Origin: Pampus argenteus
Taxonomy: Eukaryota > Chordata > Actinopteri > Scombriformes > Stromateidae
Length of the DNA: 64,000 nt
Reading direction: 5' to 3'
Assembly (NCBI GenBank): GCA_036937835.1
Contig: CM072866.1
Coordinates: 13,276,001-13,340,000, forward strand
Shown: piece after piece, positions 61,172 through 64,000 of the stretch
Layout of the letters: every line of letters begins with the position of its first letter
How positions within the stretch are numbered: the stretch's first letter is position 1
Notes under the pieces: model-generated
Database searches by the model: none
Seen by the model: the letters and a program-made list of their open reading frames with translations, nothing else
Told to the model about the DNA's origin: nothing
Position numbers and translations under genes: made by a program

Positions 61172-64000
61172 TACACATACACTGACTTTACTGGAATATT
61201 CATACACATAGCTCACAACGCACAAAGCTGTTTTACGGATGTGCGCAAGCAAATGAGGAGAAGGGTACTCTGAGTGATTGTTTTGTATTTGCTAGAAGTC
61301 TGTCTGGCTGCATACTGAGCTCCACTTCCTGTAGCATTGCAGACACAAACCTCTAAGTCCTCTGCCCCACTTCTGAACCCACAACTCACTAACACATACA
61401 CCACCACTTTTCCAAAATGACTTGACTGACTACACATGTTAGTCTGCCTCGCTTTGAACCCATTTGTTTATTTGGTATTTATAGTAATTGCAAATTATTT
61501 TTACTGATTTGCTGATTGTGATACTGCTGCAGTATGCATGTGTTTTGTAATTTTTTTACAGCAGAGATGGCTGTGCATTAGCTAAATCACACCTACACAT
61601 ATGGATTGACATGCACACACAGTGACGCACACAGTGACACACACATAGTTAGTTCATTGCAACATGCATTTTTCATAGCTCGAAGGAACTGAATGGTGCA
61701 ATGAGAGCTTGTGGTTTAAGGTCTGTAAATGTTCTGTCTCTGTTTCCCTCTTATTTAACAGACAAATCTGCTTACTATTCCAGCCATGTAAGGCTTAGAC
61801 CATCCCTGTTTAGTCTAGACATGTATCCAGAACAGATGCACACGCACACACAAGCCTAGAAACAAGATACATGGTTGTTTAGATTTGCTTAGTCTATACA
61901 GACGCATCATGTCATGCACATACAAAATCATACAAAAAGAGCAAAGACATGGCAAATCCAACTCCAGTCTGACTTCTATTTTAGTTTTAGTGCATGAAAA
62001 ACTGGGGCATCACTTTATCTCCCTTTCTCTCACTCACTCTCTTTGCCTCTTTCTGTATCTTTTGCATATTTCCCTTACACTCCTCCCTCTCTTCTAAACA
62101 CACATATATATATACACACACACAGACATCTTATGTCTGATTGTTTTTGGTTTGTTTTTTTTATATTTATGTAAGCTAAAGTCCCTGCAGGACTCCAACA
62201 CACACACACACACACACACACATACACAGGTTGTATCGTTAATGGAAACTGATTAATATAACTCCTCTGCTGGTCAGCTGGGCTCGACATGCACTAGTCT
62301 TCCAGTGGGATTAAGAGGGAGTGTGAGAGAGAGAGAGAGAAATAGAGAGAGAGACTGCTCAGTGTCTGGATCGTGTTCAGAATCTTCCCGGGTTGTGTTT
62401 CTGTGCTGTTTGTGTCTGGCAGTGCTGTCCTAAGCTGAACAGACAATGAGTCCTTACTTATCCAGAAACAACAAGACTGCTACCAAACTGTAATCAAATT
62501 TTGTGATATTTGTTTCTCCAAATTTAAATATTTTACACAAAATGATTTTAAGATACAGAGCCCTTTCACCGGCAGGGTAGACTGTTGCATTTTACATTTT
62601 ACACAATTTTAAAGGCACACTTTCATACACACCTTATTTAGTTATTTGGCTACTTCAGTATGCCCCCTGTCTCATGCATAAGAAAAAAAAGAGGCCCTGT
62701 GGGTTTGAGGATTGTGTGAAGAACATTATAAATTGATGCATTTTCAAAAAATCATTTATTTATCTTAGCTATATTGATTTCTTGTATAAAAACACTGCTA
62801 AATATATGTATTTTTTTTTAAGTTTATTGAACTACTCAGAAGATATAAATCAAATACTGGATACTGTTTCATTGTTTCAACATTGAAAGCCTGTCGTTTC
62901 TTTAACACAATGGTGTTTGTGGTCTGCACGCACAGTAGCTCAGTGTAAATTTCTTATCACCTTAGTACCTGGATTTGTTTATGGTTGTTAATGGGGACAG
63001 ATGCTGAATCAATGGCTGTGTGTCTTATTTCTTTTGTCCCTGCAGATCAGAGACTGGACCTGAATAAACTGGGCCCCAATGACAATGATACTGTGAGAGG
63101 ACAAATAGTTGGTAAGAAACACACAAACACAGTTTAAGTTGCAAATACCATATGTTAGAATAGAAAACAAGTGAAGCCATAGATATACTGTATGTGTGTA
63201 CATACTACTGTCAGCCTGTGTCTCTGCTTGAAGGAAAACCACAGGGGTAGTATTGCATTTTAGGCCTCATTATATTGAATTTTTTGTTCAATCCAAAAAT
63301 TCTGGTGGACATTTTCAGTCACATCCCAGAGCTTTACCGCACATTTGCTATCTGAAAAGACTGAACCAGTCCCTCGTGGCTCATTTAATATTAAATAAAA
63401 ATCAATCAGTTATTTTGCAAATAGATAATTTATCCTCAGCCAACTACCCACAAATAGGAAGATTCAGATATTAGAAATTATGAGGTAAAATGTTGAACTG
63501 ATTTGCATCAGACACAACTCTGCATGTCTGGGTGCCTCAATGCATTGTGTTACTCAAACACTAGAGAACATAACTTGACCCAGACTCACTTCATTGCCTA
63601 ACCACTGAACCACAGAGTTGCATTTTATTTAGTTTTTTTCCCCCTTTTGGCTTTATAATGCAAAAATACAGGAATATATTTATATATTCAATATCTGTTA
63701 CCTGCCAACAAAGTCTTTTCAATTTGTTATTTTTGATTTCCTCTGTATTGATAAAAAAAATACAAAGATGAAAAAAATATGTAAAAAAGCATTTGTGGAA
63801 CTGGAATCCACATAAGACTATACAAAATGATGAATGTACTGCACATTAGTCATCATTATTAGGGAAATATGGATAGTAACATGTCACTGATTTATAATCT
63901 TCTCTTGTCTATATTAATTGTGTAGTAAGTCTTCAGTCCAGGGATCGCATCGGTACAGGAGGACCGGTGGTGGACTGCAGTCGCCTGTTCGACAATGACT
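34819..64000 (+). CDS. smurf2: SMAD ubiquitination regulatory factor 2 (HECT E3 ligase), 5' part
   Basis: Coding exons: 34819-34870, 53356-53394, 54588-54696, 59343-59476, 63046-63111 and 63926-64000 (cut by the window end), 158 codons so far. The protein ubiquitinates SMADs and TGF-beta receptors. It opens MSNQGVRRNGPVKLRLTVLC, nearly identical to human SMURF2 (MSNPGGRRNGPVKLRLT), which separates it from SMURF1. Residues about 10-120 are the C2 domain that binds membrane lipids and, in the family, holds the HECT domain inactive: LPDPFAKVVVDGSG, NTLDPKWNQHYDLY and KKQGAGFLGCVRLLSN. Next comes GQIVVSLQSRDRIG and DCSRLFDND, which in human leads straight into the first WW domain. The three WW domains and HECT domain lie past 64000. 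The first intron is 18.5 kb. Confidence 0.96.
34951..34993. repeat. Perfect 19-bp inverted repeat (hairpin)
   Basis: Arms 34951-34969 and 34975-34993 are exact reverse complements around a 5-base loop (GAGTT). It lies about 80 bases past the first smurf2 donor. It could be a hairpin in the pre-mRNA, a foldback MITE remnant, or chance in AT-rich DNA. Confidence 0.9.
37761..37790. repeat. Perfect 14-bp inverted repeat with 2-base centre
   Basis: Arms 37761-37774 (CATTGCTTGTTGCA) and 37777-37790 are exact reverse complements around CA. Just before it is a direct repeat of TATCCCTAG (37741-37758). Confidence 0.9.
38183..38218. repeat. (GT)18 microsatellite
   Basis: Uninterrupted dinucleotide repeat in smurf2 intron 1. 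Confidence 0.95.
39030..39185. repeat. Teleost dispersed repeat fragment (hAT-like)
   Basis: It opens GAGGGCTGGACGATG and, after a poly-A run at 39106-39126, contains ATCAAAATAATTGCTGATCA and ATTTTCTGGGCAT. These resemble the ends of a repeat found throughout teleost genomes (the kind ending in sequences such as 'cgattaatcg'). The copy is broken; family by recognition only. Confidence 0.45.
41262..41405. repeat. Teleost dispersed repeat fragment (same family)
   Basis: GATTAATTATTTTGAGC, then AATGGCAGAAAATAGTGA and GGTGACGTCTTCAAAT with TTGTTTTGTCTGA, follow the order of a very common teleost repeat. Pieces of the usual middle are missing or changed. Confidence 0.55.
41729..41764. repeat. (AC)18 microsatellite
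   Basis: Uninterrupted dinucleotide repeat in smurf2 intron 1; it explains the 'CVCVCV' and 'THTHTH' open frames there. Confidence 0.95.
42218..42253. repeat. Alternating purine-pyrimidine tract (GT/GC)n
   Basis: Thirty-six bases alternate without a break, mixing TG and CG steps with a GCGCGCG core. This composition favours left-handed Z-DNA. Confidence 0.85.
50887..50932. repeat. (AT)23 microsatellite
   Basis: Uninterrupted AT repeat of 46 bases, about 115 bases before a second (AT)n tract that touches the left inverted repeat at 51085. Confidence 0.95.
51047..51084. repeat. (AT)19 microsatellite next to an inverted repeat
   Basis: Thirty-eight bases of AT directly abut the left arm of the inverted-repeat pair at 51085. 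Confidence 0.95.
51085..52123. mobile_element. Candidate terminal-inverted-repeat element, about 1.04 kb
   Basis: Left arm 51085-51184 and right arm 52025-52123 are reverse complements over about 100 bases with only a handful of differences. Both start GAATGACC and share GCTTCGGTGGCTGATTTTCT and AATGGCCGCTC. The 840-bp interior shows no transposase motif. A 103-codon minus-strand open frame (51274-51585) is Thr/Gln/Asn-rich and matches nothing I know. Outer flanks differ (an AT microsatellite on the left, AGAAGAGAG on the right), so no clear target duplication is visible. It could instead be an inverted duplication. Confidence 0.6.
53035..53060. repeat. (ATG)n trinucleotide repeat
   Basis: An uninterrupted ATG/GAT repeat of about eight units inside smurf2 intron 1. 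Confidence 0.9.
53395..54587 (+). other. smurf2: smurf2 intron 2
   Basis: A 1.2 kb intron with GTAAGT donor and TTTAACAG acceptor. Apart from the TATC repeat nothing was recognised. Confidence 0.9.
53607..53626. repeat. (TATC)n tetranucleotide repeat
   Basis: About five TATC units just inside smurf2 intron 2. Confidence 0.85.
55562..55676. repeat. Teleost dispersed repeat (hAT-like ends)
   Basis: It starts AGAGCTGCCATGATGAGT and contains TTTATAGACCAAATGATTG, ending near TAATTCTTAGTTTCAGTC. This matches, with mutations, a short nonautonomous repeat common in teleosts whose two ends carry 'gagctgca' and 'gttgcagc' style inverted repeats. Family by recognition only. Confidence 0.55.
55829..55866. 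repeat. (AC)19 microsatellite
   Basis: Uninterrupted dinucleotide repeat in smurf2 intron 3. Confidence 0.95.
58868..58900. repeat. (TG)n microsatellite
   Basis: Uninterrupted dinucleotide repeat in smurf2 intron 3. Confidence 0.93.
61131..61165. repeat. (AC)n microsatellite
   Basis: Uninterrupted dinucleotide repeat in smurf2 intron 4. Confidence 0.93.
62199..62222. repeat. (CA)12 microsatellite
   Basis: Uninterrupted dinucleotide repeat in smurf2 intron 4. Confidence 0.93.
63112..63925 (+). other. smurf2: smurf2 intron 5
   Basis: A 0.8 kb AT-rich intron with GTAAGA donor and TTGTGTAG acceptor. Nothing else was recognised. Confidence 0.9.

Larger units (their letters stand above)
59477..63045 (+). 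other. smurf2: smurf2 intron 4
   Basis: A 3.6 kb intron (GTAAGT donor, CCCTGCAG acceptor) with CA repeats at 61131-61165 and 62199-62222 and a GA tract near 62329-62340. No supported gene. Confidence 0.9.

Overview
The window is nuclear DNA from a bony fish, most likely a spiny-rayed (percomorph) teleost. Vertebrate-style split genes have short coding exons with GT/AG introns. Long introns are rich in (CA)n and (TA)n microsatellites, and dispersed repeats of types common in teleosts are present. There are no operons, phage or bacterial signals. All four genes and the tRNA can be named from the protein or RNA sequence itself.

Layout: (1) 1-14473 (+): the 3' part of bptf, the large subunit of the NURF chromatin remodeller. 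Seventeen coding pieces (917 codons) cover the Gln-rich region, a basic coiled-coil region, two PHD fingers and the bromodomain. A roughly 2.3 kb 3' UTR follows, to about 16760. (2) 16761-20142: gene-free, with an old teleost repeat copy. (3) 20143-23855 (-): a five-exon homologue of human C17orf58, a small secreted protein with a cysteine-bearing C-terminal domain, and a TATA box just upstream. (4) 25964-26036 (-): an intact tRNA-Arg with anticodon CCG. (5) 26160-32955 (+): complete kpna2 (importin alpha-1), 523 aa, behind a promoter with E2F, CCAAT and TTCAAA (CHR-like) motifs. (6) 34390-64000 (+): the 5' part of smurf2, a HECT E3 ubiquitin ligase. It has an 18.5 kb first intron and exons for the N-terminus and C2 domain; the WW and HECT parts lie beyond the window.

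The order bptf - C17orf58 - tRNA-Arg(CCG) - KPNA2 resembles human 17q24 as I remember it, so this looks like an old conserved block. The genes do not form a pathway. They are housekeeping or regulatory genes for chromatin reading, nuclear import and ubiquitination of TGF-beta pathway proteins.

I found no wholly new coding system. The points most worth a second look are: the paired PHD exons of bptf, whose in-frame skipping would make a hybrid PHD finger; a possible alternative bptf last exon; an internally deleted pogo-like transposon inside kpna2; a pair of 100-bp inverted repeats around about 0.84 kb in smurf2 intron 1; a hAT-like MITE with a visible probable target duplication; a cluster of CCTATAGG palindromes with matched flank changes; two CTCF-like motifs around kpna2; and several perfect hairpins and a Z-DNA-prone tract.
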